Positions 43,838-52,495 are shown, counted from the first letter of the stretch. The stretch is 64,000 bases of DNA from Micromonospora sp. C28SCA-DRY-2 (GCF_030519475.1 NZ_JAUMKD010000002.1:801501-865500), one strand, 5' to 3'. Notes: a model not told the origin generated them from the sequence alone. Made by a program: numbers and translations.

Positions 43838-44095
43838 GTGAACGCTCCGTATCCACCGCCCCCGCCCGCCCGGGGCCGGGACCGCACCACCCTCTGGGGC
43901 ATCCTGGGCATCCTCACCGGCCTGCTCTGCTGCGGCATCCTGGGCATCGTCTTCGGCTGGCTGTCCATCCGGGACGCGAAGCGGTCCGGCCAGTCGCCGG
44001 TGCTCGGCTACCTGGCCATCACCTTCGGCGTGATCAATATCATCGGCAGCGCGATCCTGCGGGCCACCGGCAACTACCCGGGCTGGAACGACTGA
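43838..44095 (+). CDS. Small DUF4190-like membrane protein (85 aa)
   Basis: It begins MNAPYPPPPPARGRDRTT and then has two spans: LWGILGILTGLLCCGILGIVFGWLSIRDAKRSG and VLGYLAITFGVINIIGSAI, the DUF4190 pattern in minimal form. GTG 43838 is preceded by GGAGGAAAG, a strong ribosome binding site. It resembles the membrane part of the 41709 gene. A hairpin at its stop separates it from the convergent sucD. Role unknown. Confidence 0.82.
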   Translation: MNAPYPPPPPARGRDRTTLWGILGILTGLLCCGILGIVFGWLSIRDAKRSGQSPVLGYLAITFGVINIIGSAILRATGNYPGWND

Positions 44096-44125
44096 GGGGG
44101 CCGACCGGACCCGGTCGACCCCCTC
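44094..44125. terminator. Terminator between convergent small membrane protein gene and sucD
   Basis: GAGGGGG then CGACCGG pair with CCGGTCG and CCCCCTC around a short loop, with one mismatch. The stem overlaps the TGA at 44093-44095 and lies 19 bases beyond the sucD stop. Confidence 0.75.
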
Positions 44126-44143
44126 GCTCCGTCTGCCGTCCGG

Positions 44144-45031
44144 TCAGCCGGCGGACATGATCTCCCGCATCAGGTTCGCGGTCTCGGTCGGCGTCTTGCC
44201 GACCTTGACGCCGACCGCCTCCAGGGCCTCCTTCTTCGCCTCGGCGGTGCCCGCCGAGCCGGAGATGATGGCGCCGGCGTGCCCCATGGTCTTGCCGGGC
44301 GGGGCGGTGAAGCCGGCGATGTAGCCGACCACCGGCTTGGTCACGTTCGCCTTGATGAACTCGGCGGCCCGCTCCTCGGCGTCGCCGCCGATCTCACCGA
44401 TCATGACGATCGCGTCGGTGTCCGGGTCGGCCTCGAACGCGGCGAGGGCGTCGATGTGCGTGGTGCCGATGATCGGGTCGCCACCGATGCCGACGCAGGT
44501 GGAGAAGCCGATGTCGCGCAGCTCGTACATCATCTGGTAGGTCAGCGTGCCGCTCTTGCTGACCAGGCCGATCCGGCCGGAGCCGGTGATGTCGGCCGGG
44601 ATGATGCCGGCGTTGGAGGCGCCCGGCGAGGCGATGCCGGGGCAGTTCGGGCCGATGATCCGGGTCTTGCCGCCCTTGGCCACGTTGTACGCCCAGAACG
44701 CGGCGGTGTCGTGCACCGGCACGCCCTCGGTGATCACCACGGCCAGGTCGATGCCGGCGTCGATCGCCTCGATCACCGCGGCCTTGGTGAACTGCGGCGG
44801 CACGAAGATGACCGTGACGTCCGCCCCGGTCTCCTTCATCGCGTCCGCCACGCCGGCGAAGACCGGCAGCTCGGTGCCGTCGAAGTCGACCGTCTGACCC
44901 GCCTTGCGCGGGTTGACGCCGCCGACGATGGTGGTGCCGGCGGCCAGCATCCGCCGGGTGTGCTTGGAACCCTCGGAGCCGGTCATCCCCTGCACGATGA
45001 CCTTCGAGTCCTTGGTCAGCCAGATAGCCAT
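44144..45031 (-). CDS. sucD: Succinyl-CoA synthetase alpha subunit
   Basis: The 295-residue subunit has the CoA-binding Rossmann part ([19 protein letters not shown] ... [10 protein letters not shown]) and the ligase domain with the phosphorylated His251 in [26 protein letters not shown] and [12 protein letters not shown] are further family signatures. With SucC it makes succinate and ATP/GTP from succinyl-CoA in the TCA cycle. ATG 45031 lies two bases after the sucC stop. Confidence 0.97.
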   Translation of the reverse strand: MAIWLTKDSKVIVQGMTGSEGSKHTRRMLAAGTTIVGGVNPRKAGQTVDFDGTELPVFAGVADAMKETGADVTVIFVPPQFTKAAVIEAIDAGIDLAVVITEGVPVHDTAAFWAYNVAKGGKTRIIGPNCPGIASPGASNAGIIPADITGSGRIGLVSKSGTLTYQMMYELRDIGFSTCVGIGGDPIIGTTHIDALAAFEADPDTDAIVMIGEIGGDAEERAAEFIKANVTKPVVGYIAGFTAPPGKTMGHAGAIISGSAGTAEAKKEALEAVGVKVGKTPTETANLMREIMSAG

Positions 45032-45033
45032 TG

Positions 45034-46212
45034 TCAGACCCCCGCAGCGGCCAGCTCGGCGGCCCGCTCGGCCGCGCCATCCATGGTGTCGACCCGCTCG
45101 ATCAGCGGGTTGTTCGCGCCGTCGAGGATCGCCCGGCCGGCCTCGGCGTTGTTGCCGTCGAGCCGGACGACGAGCGGCTTGGTGACCTGCTCGCCGCGCT
45201 GCTCCAGCAGCTCCAGCGCCTGCACGATGCCGTTGGCGACCGCGTCGCAGGCGGTGATGCCGCCGAAGACGTTGACGAAGACGCTCTTGACCGACGGGTC
45301 GGAGAGGACGATCTCCAGCCCGTTCGCCATCACCGCGGCGCTCGCGCCGCCGCCGATGTCGAGGAAGTTGGCCGGCTTGACGCCGCCGTGCCGCTCACCG
45401 GCGTACGCGACCACGTCGAGGGTCGACATGACCAGACCCGCGCCGTTGCCGATGATGCCGACCTCGCCGTCGAGCTTGACGTAGTTGAGGTCCTTCTCCT
45501 TGGCGGCCTGCTCCAGCGGGTCCACCGCGGCCTGGTCGACCAGCGCCTCGTGGTCCGGGTGCCGGAAGGCGGCGTTCTCGTCCAGGCTGATCTTGGCGTC
45601 GAGCAGCAGCAGCTTGCCGTCGCCGGTCTTGGCCAGCGGGTTCACCTCGACCAGGGTGGCGTCCTCGGCGACGAAGGCCTTCCACAGCCCCACGGCGACC
45701 TCGACGACCTGGTCGGCGACCTCGGCCGGGAAGCCGGCGGCGGTGACGATCTCGCGCGCCTTGGCCTCGTCCACGCCCTCGACCGCGTCGATCGGGGCCT
45801 TGACGACCTTCTCCGGGGTCTCCGCGGCGACCTGCTCGATGTCCATCCCGCCGGCGACGCTGGCGATGCAGAGGAAGGTGCGGTTCGCCCGGTCCAGCAG
45901 GTAGGAGAAGTAGTACTCCTCGGCCACGTCCGCGGTCACGGTGATCATGACCTTGTGGACGGTGTGGCCCTTGATGTCCATGCCGAGGATGTCGGTGGCC
46001 CGGGCCACCGTCTCATCCGCGCCCTCGGCCAGCTTGACGCCGCCGGCCTTGCCCCGGCCGCCGACCTTCACCTGCGCCTTGACGACCACCCGACCGCCGA
46101 GGCGTTCGGCGATCGCGCGGGCCTCCTCCGGGGTCGTGGCGACGCCGCCGGCGAGCACGGGCAAGCCGTGCCGCTCGAACAGGTCCCGCCCCTGGTACTC
46201 GTACAGGTCCAC
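45034..46212 (-). CDS. sucC: Succinyl-CoA synthetase beta subunit
   Basis: About 392 residues from GTG 46212 ([19 protein letters not shown]). An ATP-grasp domain ([21 protein letters not shown] ... [20 protein letters not shown]) is followed by the C-terminal ligase part ([56 protein letters not shown]). First gene of sucCD; a promoter with good spacing lies 52 bases upstream. Confidence 0.97.
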   Translation of the reverse strand: MDLYEYQGRDLFERHGLPVLAGGVATTPEEARAIAERLGGRVVVKAQVKVGGRGKAGGVKLAEGADETVARATDILGMDIKGHTVHKVMITVTADVAEEYYFSYLLDRANRTFLCIASVAGGMDIEQVAAETPEKVVKAPIDAVEGVDEAKAREIVTAAGFPAEVADQVVEVAVGLWKAFVAEDATLVEVNPLAKTGDGKLLLLDAKISLDENAAFRHPDHEALVDQAAVDPLEQAAKEKDLNYVKLDGEVGIIGNGAGLVMSTLDVVAYAGERHGGVKPANFLDIGGGASAAVMANGLEIVLSDPSVKSVFVNVFGGITACDAVANGIVQALELLEQRGEQVTKPLVVRLDGNNAEAGRAILDGANNPLIERVDTMDGAAERAAELAAAGV

Positions 46213-46263
46213 GTTTGCGCGTCCCGTCCCGTCTCCGCGGCGCGCCGTCGCGCCGCCACCAGC

Positions 46264-46292
46264 GTTATGGAAAACAGTTTGACGCCTGTCAT
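46264..46292 (-). promoter_or_regulatory. Candidate sigma70-type promoter of sucCD
   Basis: On the minus strand the -35 ATGACA (46287-46292) and -10 CATAAC (46264-46269) are separated by 17 bases. The region is notably AT-rich for this genome. Predicted start about 45 bases upstream of sucC. Confidence 0.5.
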
Positions 46293-46556
46293 CAGTTGAA
46301 GCAGGCCATTGGGCGCAGCCTAGCGAGGTGGGCACCGCCGGCAACCGAGCGGGTGCGCGGTGTGCGGTAATGCACAGCCGCCCGCCGGGCGGGCCCGGTT
46401 GGCGCGGCCGTCAATCGTCCGGGGGATGTTCACCCGAGTGCGTAACCCCCCGCCGGGGGCGTCGTTGAGTCAGGTGTCGGAGCGCTGCTCAAGCGCGAAG
46501 ACGGGAGACGGCCGATGCCCTGTCGGTCGAGGGGTGGCGGCGGGGCATCGTGCATA
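46293..46556. other. Intergenic stretch upstream of sucCD, no supported gene
   Basis: I see only GC-rich self-complementary segments (for example near 46381 and 46447, and a CGATGCCC/GGGGCATCG pair around 46513-46550). No frame resembles a known protein on either strand, and no riboswitch signature was recognised. Confidence 0.35.
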
Positions 46557-46593
46557 GAGGGGCCGGACGTGTGAGGGGTGCGTCCGGCCCCTC
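46557..46593. terminator. Terminator downstream of the B12-binding protein gene
   Basis: GAGGGGCCGGACG (46557-46569) pairs exactly with CGTCCGGCCCCTC (46581-46593), a 13-bp stem with 11-base loop, about 90 bases beyond the minus-strand stop at 46682. Confidence 0.75.
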
Positions 46594-46681
46594 CCCCGTC
46601 TCCGGCGCCCGCCGGGCCGTTCGCCCGGCACCCGGCTCCGTCAGTCGCCCGCCCGACGACCACGGTCGATGCGGCGGCGGG

Positions 46682-47086
46682 TCAGCCGACCGGCTGCGCC
46701 ACGTTCGCCCGCACCCACTCGACGATGGACTGCGTGGTCGCGCCCGGCGTGAAGATCTTGGCGACGCCGAGCTGCTCCAGCTCGGGGATGTCGGCGTCCG
46801 GGATGATGCCGCCGCCGAACACCACGATGTCCCGGGCGTCCCGCTCGGCGAGCAGCTCCAGCACCCGGCGGAAGAGCGTCATGTGCGCCCCGGAGAGCAC
46901 GGAGAGGCCGACCGCGTCGGCGTCCTCCTGGATCGCGGTCTCCACGATCTGCTCCGGGGTCTGGTGCAGACCGGTGTAGATGACCTCCATACCGGCGTCC
47001 CGGAGGGCACGCGCGACGACCTTGGCGCCGCGGTCGTGGCCGTCCAGGCCCGGCTTGGCGACGACGACCCGAACACGAGAGCTCAT
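46682..47086 (-). CDS. Cobalamin-binding mutase small domain protein (methylmalonyl-CoA mutase-type)
   Basis: The 134-residue stand-alone B12 domain has the base-off/His-on motif DGHDRG at residues 15-20, with His17 the lower cobalt ligand. The typical [20 protein letters not shown] and [29 protein letters not shown] follow. It should pair with a separate catalytic subunit to form an adenosylcobalamin-dependent acyl-CoA mutase (methylmalonyl- or isobutyryl-CoA type). No partner or MeaB chaperone gene lies nearby. ATG 47086. Confidence 0.93.
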   Translation of the reverse strand: MSSRVRVVVAKPGLDGHDRGAKVVARALRDAGMEVIYTGLHQTPEQIVETAIQEDADAVGLSVLSGAHMTLFRRVLELLAERDARDIVVFGGGIIPDADIPELEQLGVAKIFTPGATTQSIVEWVRANVAQPVG

Positions 47087-47400
47087 CTGCGCATCCCTTT
47101 CACCGGCTTCGCGGCTTCACCTGAACGAACGGTAACCCGCCGGGCCGGCGCCGGGAAATCCGGGCCGCGAAGCCGCCGGCGCCCGCCGGCGCCGGGTGGG
47201 CCGGGCGGCCGTGCCGGCCCACGGAAGCGGGATCCCGCGCCCCATGCCCGGAACGCGACCGGCCGTCAAGCCGGACGACTCCGCCGTTCGGTCACGCTCC
47301 GCGACGAACGGGCAGTAACGGGGGCGCCGATCGACGGGTACGAGGCATGACAATCGCGGACGCATTTGGACAGAACGCAGCACCAATTCGGCGCTCCGGC

Positions 47401-47429
47401 TTGTGACTCGTCTGGTGGTTGGCTACCGT
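47401..47429 (+). promoter_or_regulatory. Candidate promoter of the first M23 peptidase gene
   Basis: TTGTGA (47401-47406), 17 bases, TACCGT (47424-47429). It predicts a leader of ~105 bases before GTG 47544. The rest of the 457-base divergent region (47087-47543) shows nothing else I can name; it does not match the c-di-AMP (ydaO) riboswitch pattern as I know it. Confidence 0.5.
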
Positions 47430-47543
47430 GTCCACGGTTGTCATCAGGTCCACGGACGGGTGGCGACGCGGTCAGCAGACGTTCACCACCGCTTCACGAA
47501 CGCCGGCACGACCGCTTCGAGACCCCGACAACGGAGGGTGTGC

Positions 47544-48251
47544 GTGCGCCAGCGCCTGTCGTCTGAGCCCGATCGATATCGCGGCCGCCGCCGCGTACCC
47601 ACCCCCCCGCGGAGCCGCTACGCGGCCGTCGTCACCACCGCGTTCGTCGGAGCCGGTGTGGTGGCTCTCGGCGCGGGAGCCATGCCGGACGCGAAGAGCG
47701 TCAACCCGTCGGTCCTCGACGAGCTCAAGGCGGCCTCCACGCTGAGCCAGGACGCGGCCGCCCGCGCCGACTCCGCCGAGCGCGCCTCCCGCGACAGCGG
47801 GCGCGAGGAGGCCGCGGAACCTGAGGTCTGGCTGCTGCCCCTGCAGGGCTACGACTTCAAGTCCCCCTACGGCATGCGCTGGGGCAAGCTGCACACCGGC
47901 GTCGACCTGGTCGCCCCCGAGGGCACCCCGTACGTCGCCATCCACGACGGCACCGTCACGAAGGCCGGCTGGTGGGGCGGCTACGGCTACACCGTGATCG
48001 TCCAGCACGCCGACGGCAGCGAGGCCATCTACGGCCACTCCTCCGCGCTGAGCGTCCAGGAGGGTCAGCAGGTCAAGGCCGGCGACCAGCTCGGCCTGGT
48101 CGGCAACACCGGCCACTCCTACGGCTCGCACCTGCACCTGGAGATCCATGTCAAGGGCGAGCCGCAGGATCCGGTGCCCTACCTCCAGGACCGCGGAGTG
48201 GACATCCAGCTACAGGTCGAGGCGATCTACAACGAGGTAGCCGCTTCCTGA
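47544..48251 (+). CDS. M23/LytM-type peptidoglycan endopeptidase
   Basis: About 235 residues from GTG 47544 with GGAGG six bases upstream. A basic N-terminus and hydrophobic segment (AAVVTTAFVGAGVVALGAGAM) form a signal or anchor. A helical linker with Ala/Arg/Ser follows, then the LytM domain with zinc ligands in HTGVD and SHLHLEIH, plus AIYGHSSALSV. It cleaves peptide cross-links in the cell wall. A longer frame upstream is unlikely because it would run through the promoter. A paralogue follows 271 bases downstream after a terminator. Confidence 0.92.
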   Translation: MRQRLSSEPDRYRGRRRVPTPPRSRYAAVVTTAFVGAGVVALGAGAMPDAKSVNPSVLDELKAASTLSQDAAARADSAERASRDSGREEAAEPEVWLLPLQGYDFKSPYGMRWGKLHTGVDLVAPEGTPYVAIHDGTVTKAGWWGGYGYTVIVQHADGSEAIYGHSSALSVQEGQQVKAGDQLGLVGNTGHSYGSHLHLEIHVKGEPQDPVPYLQDRGVDIQLQVEAIYNEVAAS

Positions 48252-48271
48252 CGCTGCGTATCGACCGATGA

Positions 48272-48301
48272 CCGCCCGGATCTGCCGATCCGGGCGGTTT
48301 T
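48272..48301 (+). terminator. Rho-independent terminator after the first M23 gene
   Basis: CCGCCCGGATC (48272-48282) and GATCCGGGCGG (48287-48297) form a perfect 11-bp stem with a TGCC loop, followed by TTTT. This is among the most canonical terminators in the window. Confidence 0.9.
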
Positions 48302-48522
48302 CGTTGCCGGTCGAGCCGGAAAGTCTCCCGGGTCACAGTTGCGGATGTGACGCAGGGCACGGAGCTGCATGATCACTTATTCGGACAAGCTCGGCTGTAA
48401 GCGGACATAGCCGTCGGTGCCCGTCCGCGCCGGAGGCCGCCGCCACCGTCCCGGTACCCCGCGCGGATCCGGCCGACACCAGTATTTCGAGGTCAAGTGC
48501 CCCTCGACTGTGAAGGTCAACC

Positions 48523-49284
48523 GTGCAGGAAGACAGCTCCATCCAGAACGAGAAGACCCCGAACGCCCCAGCCCGGCACCGGCGGCGGATGGGCGGGCGC
48601 ACCCGGCAGGTGGCCATCGGGGCGGGTGTCCTGGTCGCCCTCGGCCTCGGCGGCGTCGCCGTGGCGACCACCGGCGCCGACGACAGCACCCCGGCCGCCG
48701 TCTCCCTGGACGCGCAGGCCCGCGCCGAGGCCGCCGCCCGCGCCGACCGGTCCGCCCGCGAGTCCACCGCACCGGCCACCCCGACCGCCTCCCCCACGCC
48801 CAGCCCGTCGACGGCCAGCCCGTCCGCGAAGCCCAGCCCGAAGGCGACCACCGGCAAGCCGAAGCCGAAGGCCAAGCCGAAGCCGACCTGGGTCATCCCG
48901 ATGAAGGGCGCCGAGATCACCTCCTGCTACGGCCAGCGGTGGGGCACCCTGCACGCCGGCATCGACTTCGCCATGCCCGCCGGCACCCCCATCCGCGCCG
49001 CCTTCGGCGGCACCGTGGTCAAGGCCGGCGACGCCGGCGACGGGTACGGCATCTCGGTCTTCATCGACCACGGCAACGGCTACCTGACCCACTACGCGCA
49101 CCAGAGCCGCACGGCGGTCGGCGTGGGTGACAGGGTCGGCGCCGGCGAGGTCATCGGCTACGAGGGCTCCACCGGCGACTCCACCGGCCCGCACCTGCAC
49201 TTCGAGGTGCACAAGGGGCAGATGTGGAACCAGATCGACCCCGCGCCGTTCCTGCGCGCCCGGGGTATCGACGTGGCCTGCTGA
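48523..49284 (+). CDS. M23/LytM-type peptidoglycan endopeptidase, paralogue
   Basis: A 253-residue protein: a cytoplasmic basic start (HRRRMGGRTRQ), one span (VAIGAGVLVALGLGGVAVATTG), a Thr/Pro/Ser and Lys/Pro-rich linker of ~100 residues suited to crossing the wall, and a LytM domain with HAGIDFA and GPHLHFEVHKG zinc ligands and YLTHYAHQS. It ends RGIDVAC. GTG 48523 has AAGG six bases upstream. The linker length is the main difference from the upstream paralogue, suggesting action at a different depth of the wall. Confidence 0.92.
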   Translation: MQEDSSIQNEKTPNAPARHRRRMGGRTRQVAIGAGVLVALGLGGVAVATTGADDSTPAAVSLDAQARAEAAARADRSARESTAPATPTASPTPSPSTASPSAKPSPKATTGKPKPKAKPKPTWVIPMKGAEITSCYGQRWGTLHAGIDFAMPAGTPIRAAFGGTVVKAGDAGDGYGISVFIDHGNGYLTHYAHQSRTAVGVGDRVGAGEVIGYEGSTGDSTGPHLHFEVHKGQMWNQIDPAPFLRARGIDVAC

Positions 49285-49326
49285 CCCACGGCATCCAGTC
49301 CCGTCGCTGCGCTCCCCCGAGGCGTT

Positions 49327-49355
49327 GCCCGGCCCGGCACCCGCCCGGGCCGGGC
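49327..49355. terminator. Hairpin between convergent M23 and pcrA genes
   Basis: GCCCGGCCCGG (49327-49337) pairs exactly with CCGGGCCGGGC (49345-49355), loop of seven. It lies in the 80-base gap between the two stops and can serve both strands. Confidence 0.75.
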
Positions 49356-49364
49356 GACGCCGGC

Positions 49365-51770
49365 TCAGAGCTTGTCGAGCGGCGCGTGCCGCAGCACCAG
49401 CCACATCGTCTGGTCGCCGAAGTCGATCTGCGCCCGGGCGCTCGGGCCGTGCCCCTCCACCGCGAGCACCCGGCCCAGCCCGTAGCGCTGGTGGTTGACC
49501 CGGTCACCCGCGGCCACCTTCGGCCCCTGTGGCAGCTCGCTCGCGGTGGCGAGCCGGCTGCCGTCGACCCCGAGCCGCTTGGCCAGTTGCGCCGCCTTGG
49601 GCGTACCGCCGGTGAAGCCGCCGCGTCCGCCGGGCGTGCGGTCCGCGCGGCCGCCGACGCCGCCGCCCCCGCCGCCCCACGAGGTGTACGACCCCTCGGT
49701 GCGCTCCCAGCGCACCAGCTCCGGCGGCAGCTCCTCGACGAACCGGGAGGGCGGGTTGTAGGCCGGCGCACCCCAGGCCGAGCGGGTCACCGCCCGGGAG
49801 AGGTAGAGCCGCTGCCGGGCCCGGGTGATGCCGACGTACGCCAGCCGGCGCTCCTCCTCCAGCTCGCGGGTGTCGCCCAGCGAGCGCAGGTGCGGGAAGA
49901 CGCCGTCCTCCAGCCCGGTCAGGAACACCACCGGGAACTCCAGCCCCTTGGCGGTGTGCAGGGTCATCAGGGTGACCACGCCCTGGTGGTCGGGGTCGTC
50001 GGTGGGCACCTGGTCGGCGTCGGCGACCAGCGCCACCTGCTCCAGGAACCCGGCCACGGTGGCCCGTTCCCCCTCGGCGCCGAGCGCCTCGACCCGCTCG
50101 GTGTACTCCCGGGCGACGCTGACCAGTTCCTGGAGGTTGTCGACCCGGCCGGCATCCTGCGGATCGAGGCTCTCCTCCAGCTCGGTGAGGTAGCCCGAGC
50201 GGGTCAGCAGCGCCTCCAGCACCTCCTCGGGGGTGCCGGTCTCGGCCAGCTCGCGCGCGCCGTCGAGCAGGGCGACGAACTCGGCGATGCCGTTGGCCGC
50301 CCGGGTGGAGATGCCGGGCGCGTCCTTGGCCCGGCGCAGCGCGGCGCCGAAGGAGATCCGGTCACGGCTGGAGAGCGCCTCCACGCACGCCTCGGCGCGG
50401 TCGCCGATGCCCCGGCGCGGGGTGTTCAGGATCCGGCGCAGGCTCACCGTGTCGTCGTCGTTGACCACGGCCCGCAGGTAGGCCAGCGCGTCGCGGACCT
50501 CCTTGCGCTCGTAGAAGCGCACCCCGCCGACCACCTTGTAGGGCAGGCCGACCCGGATGAACACCTCTTCGAAGACCCGGGACTGGGCGTTGGTGCGGTA
50601 GAAGACCGCGACGTCGCCGGGGCGGGTGTCGCCCGCGTCGACCAGCCGGTCGATCTCCCGGGCCACCCAGTCCGCCTCGGCGTGCTCGGTGTCGGCGACG
50701 TAGCCGACGATCTGCTCGCCGGCCCCGGCGTCGCTCCACAGCCGCTTCGGCTTGCGCGAGGTGTTCCGGTCGATCACCGCGTTGGCCGCGTTGAGGATGG
50801 TCTGGGTGGAGCGGTAGTTCTGCTCCAGCAGGATCGTCCGGGCGTCGGTGAAGTCCCGCTCGAACTCCAGGATGTTGCGGATCGTCGCGCCGCGGAACGC
50901 GTAGATCGACTGGTCGGCGTCGCCGACCACGCAGAGCTCGGCCGGCTCCAGCCCCTCGGTGCCGGAGACCAGCTCCTTGATCAGCACGTACTGGGCGTGG
51001 TTGGTGTCCTGGTACTCGTCGACCAGCACGTGCCGGAACCGCCGGCGGTAGGTCTCCGCCACGTGCGGGTGCGACTGGAGCAGGTGCACCGTCGTCATGA
51101 TCAGGTCGTCGAAGTCCAGCGCGTGCGCCTCGCGCAGCCGCCGCTGGTAGAGCGTGTATGCCTCGGCCAGCGCCCGCTCGTTGGGGCCCTTGGCGCGGCC
51201 GGCGAACTCCTCCGGGTCGACCAGCTCGTTCTTCAGGTTGGAGACCTGGGCCGCCAGCCCGCGCGCCGGGTAGCGCTTCGGGTCGAGATCCAGCTCGCGG
51301 GCGACCAGTTGCATCAACCGGCGCGAGTCGTCGGCGTCGTAGATGGAGAAGGTCGACTTCAGCCCGGCGTGCTCGTGCTCGGCGCGCAGGATGCGGACGC
51401 ACGCGGAGTGGAAGGTCGACACCCACATCAGCCGGGCGCGCGGCCCGACCAGGGCGGCCACCCGTTCCTTCATCTCGCCGGCGGCCTTGTTGGTGAAGGT
51501 GATCGCGATGATCTCGCCCGGGTGCACGTCGCGCGCGGCGAGCAGGTAGGCGATCCGGTGGGTGAGCACCCGGGTCTTCCCCGAGCCGGCGCCGGCCACG
51601 ATCAGCAGCGGCGAGCCGGCGTGGGTGACCGCGTCGCGCTGCGGCCCGTTCAGGCCGGTGAGCAGGGCCTGCGGGTCCAGGCGGGCAGCGGTGGCCCCGG
51701 GGCGCCGCGCGGGCGTCGGCGTGGGCGTCGGCGCGGGCGGGGACGCGGGGATGTCGAAGAGAGGATGCAT
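49365..51770 (-). CDS. pcrA: ATP-dependent DNA helicase PcrA/UvrD
   Basis: The 801-residue superfamily-1A helicase has the Q motif LNGPQRDAV, Walker A AGAGSGKT ending at residue 66, TFTNKAAGEMKERV (Ia), VDEYQDTN (II), GDADQSIYAFRGA (III), LEQNYRST (IV), VVTLMTLHTAKGLEFPVVFLTG (V) and RRLAYVGITRARQRLYL (VI). A Gly-rich linker joins a C-terminal Tudor-like domain (GDRVNHQRYGLGRVLAVEG...IDFG) that binds RNA polymerase or partners. It works in nucleotide excision repair and replication-fork maintenance. The length is normal. It is divergent from the chorismate mutase leader. Confidence 0.97.
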   Translation of the reverse strand: MHPLFDIPASPPAPTPTPTPARRPGATAARLDPQALLTGLNGPQRDAVTHAGSPLLIVAGAGSGKTRVLTHRIAYLLAARDVHPGEIIAITFTNKAAGEMKERVAALVGPRARLMWVSTFHSACVRILRAEHEHAGLKSTFSIYDADDSRRLMQLVARELDLDPKRYPARGLAAQVSNLKNELVDPEEFAGRAKGPNERALAEAYTLYQRRLREAHALDFDDLIMTTVHLLQSHPHVAETYRRRFRHVLVDEYQDTNHAQYVLIKELVSGTEGLEPAELCVVGDADQSIYAFRGATIRNILEFERDFTDARTILLEQNYRSTQTILNAANAVIDRNTSRKPKRLWSDAGAGEQIVGYVADTEHAEADWVAREIDRLVDAGDTRPGDVAVFYRTNAQSRVFEEVFIRVGLPYKVVGGVRFYERKEVRDALAYLRAVVNDDDTVSLRRILNTPRRGIGDRAEACVEALSSRDRISFGAALRRAKDAPGISTRAANGIAEFVALLDGARELAETGTPEEVLEALLTRSGYLTELEESLDPQDAGRVDNLQELVSVAREYTERVEALGAEGERATVAGFLEQVALVADADQVPTDDPDHQGVVTLMTLHTAKGLEFPVVFLTGLEDGVFPHLRSLGDTRELEEERRLAYVGITRARQRLYLSRAVTRSAWGAPAYNPPSRFVEELPPELVRWERTEGSYTSWGGGGGGVGGRADRTPGGRGGFTGGTPKAAQLAKRLGVDGSRLATASELPQGPKVAAGDRVNHQRYGLGRVLAVEGHGPSARAQIDFGDQTMWLVLRHAPLDKL

Positions 51771-51857
51771 CGCACGGCGAGTCTATGCCGCCGGCCGGAC
51801 ACTTCCCGCCGTGGACGCCCGGCGGGCCGCCACCGGCGACCGGGGTCGCCGGTTTCC

Positions 51858-51887
51858 TTGCGCCGGACGCGCGCCGGGCGGCATACT
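51858..51887 (+). promoter_or_regulatory. Promoter of the chorismate mutase leader
   Basis: -35 TTGCGC (51858-51863), an 18-base spacer, -10 CATACT (51882-51887), then seven bases and the GTG of the leader peptide. Transcription would start at or next to that GTG, making the leader peptide mRNA leaderless. Confidence 0.55.
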
Positions 51888-51894
51888 CGACGGC

Positions 51895-51960
51895 GTGTTC
51901 GGTCAGCGCTTCTACTTTTACTACGGCCCCGGGAGTCCGGCAGCCGTAGGTCGCGCCTGA
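51895..51960 (+). CDS. Phe/Tyr-rich leader peptide upstream of chorismate mutase (21 aa)
   Basis: GTG TTC GGT CAG CGC TTC TAC TTT TAC TAC ... TGA encodes VFGQRFYFYYGPGSPAAVGRA. Six of the first ten residues are Phe or Tyr, including a run of five in a row at codons 6-10; codon 8 is TTT, rare in this GC-rich genome. The stop at 51958 is 15 bases before a strong terminator, and chorismate mutase follows. This is the layout of pheL/pheA-type leader peptides, in which shortage of charged tRNA-Phe or tRNA-Tyr stalls the ribosome and lets transcription continue. Function is inferred only from sequence. Confidence 0.75.
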   Translation: MFGQRFYFYYGPGSPAAVGRA

Positions 51961-51975
51961 TCAACCAGACCTACG
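51921..51975 (+). promoter_or_regulatory. Alternative RNA hairpins of the aroQ attenuator
   Basis: Strand 1 CTACGGC (51921-51927, over the last Tyr codons) pairs perfectly with strand 2 GCCGTAG (51943-51949). Strand 2 can instead pair, as CGTAGGTC (51945-51952), with strand 3 GACCTACG (51968-51975). A ribosome stalled on codons 7-10 would cover strand 1 and favour 2:3. Strand 3 abuts rather than overlaps the terminator's 5' arm, so the final switching step is not fully explained. Confidence 0.6.
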
Positions 51976-52009
51976 AAAAGCCCCGGGCTCCTGGAGCCCG
52001 GGGCTTTTT
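51976..52009 (+). terminator. Intrinsic terminator in the aroQ leader (attenuator)
   Basis: AAAAGCCCCGGGCTC (51976-51990) and GAGCCCGGGGCTTTT (51994-52008) form a perfect 15-bp stem with a CTG loop, followed by T. It lies between the leader peptide stop and the chorismate mutase start at 52058, so full-length mRNA requires read-through. Confidence 0.88.
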
Positions 52010-52057
52010 CCGTCCCGGGATCCCGGCACCAGGGCACCACAGCGCGAGGGGTACCCG

Positions 52058-52468
52058 ATGATGACAGACGTGGTGGAGCAGAGCGGCGGACCGGCCCGGC
52101 CCGGCGCGGGCGGCGCCGGCACGGACGCCGACAGCCCGGCCGACGGCGCGGCCGCCAACGGCACGGCGGCCCAACCCGGCCCGGCCGGTGCGGCCGTGCC
52201 GGGCACCGGCACCCTGGAACCGTCCGCCGCCGCCCGGATCGTGGAGATCCGCGAGCGGATCGACGAGATCGACCGGGCGCTCATCGAGCTGTGGCAGGAG
52301 CGCGCCCGGCTCTCCCAGGAGGTCGGGGCGACCCGGATGGCCTCCGGCGGCACCCGCCTGGTGCTCGCCCGCGAGCGGGAGATCCTGGAGCGTTTCCGGG
52401 TCGCCCTCGGCGCGGACGGCACGCAGCTGGCGCTGCTGCTGCTCCGCGCCGGCCGCGGGCCGCTCTGA
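52058..52468 (+). CDS. aroQ: Chorismate mutase (AroQ class)
   Basis: The 136-residue protein has a ~50-residue Ala/Gly/Pro N-terminal tail and an all-helical AroQ domain: ARIVEIRERIDEIDRALIELWQERARLSQEVGATRMASGGTRLVLAREREILERFRVALG. The active-site Arg, Lys/Arg and Glu positions are in IRERIDEID and ARERE. It converts chorismate to prephenate, the branch point to Phe and Tyr. The C-terminal helix ends LALLLLRAGRGPL. The upstream leader peptide and terminator suggest control by Phe/Tyr supply. Either ATG at 52058 or the next codon (52061) may start it. Confidence 0.93.
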   Translation: MMTDVVEQSGGPARPGAGGAGTDADSPADGAAANGTAAQPGPAGAAVPGTGTLEPSAAARIVEIRERIDEIDRALIELWQERARLSQEVGATRMASGGTRLVLAREREILERFRVALGADGTQLALLLLRAGRGPL

Positions 52469-52495
52469 GTCGTCCGCCAGCGGGCCCCGCAGACG

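Noticed and set aside
45930..45960. Further copy of the TGATCATGA palindrome in sucC
   Set aside because: The nine-base match lies in conserved coding sequence (VMITV) and has no matching second arm.
47087..47543. c-di-AMP (ydaO-type) riboswitch upstream of the M23 gene, as seen for some actinobacterial wall hydrolases
   Set aside because: I could not find the conserved ydaO segments or pseudo-symmetric helices; only a promoter and a plain leader are visible.
49224..52061. 945-codon plus-strand open frame opposite pcrA
   Set aside because: pcrA on the other strand has all helicase motifs. The antisense frame is low-complexity and shows no homology I can recognise.
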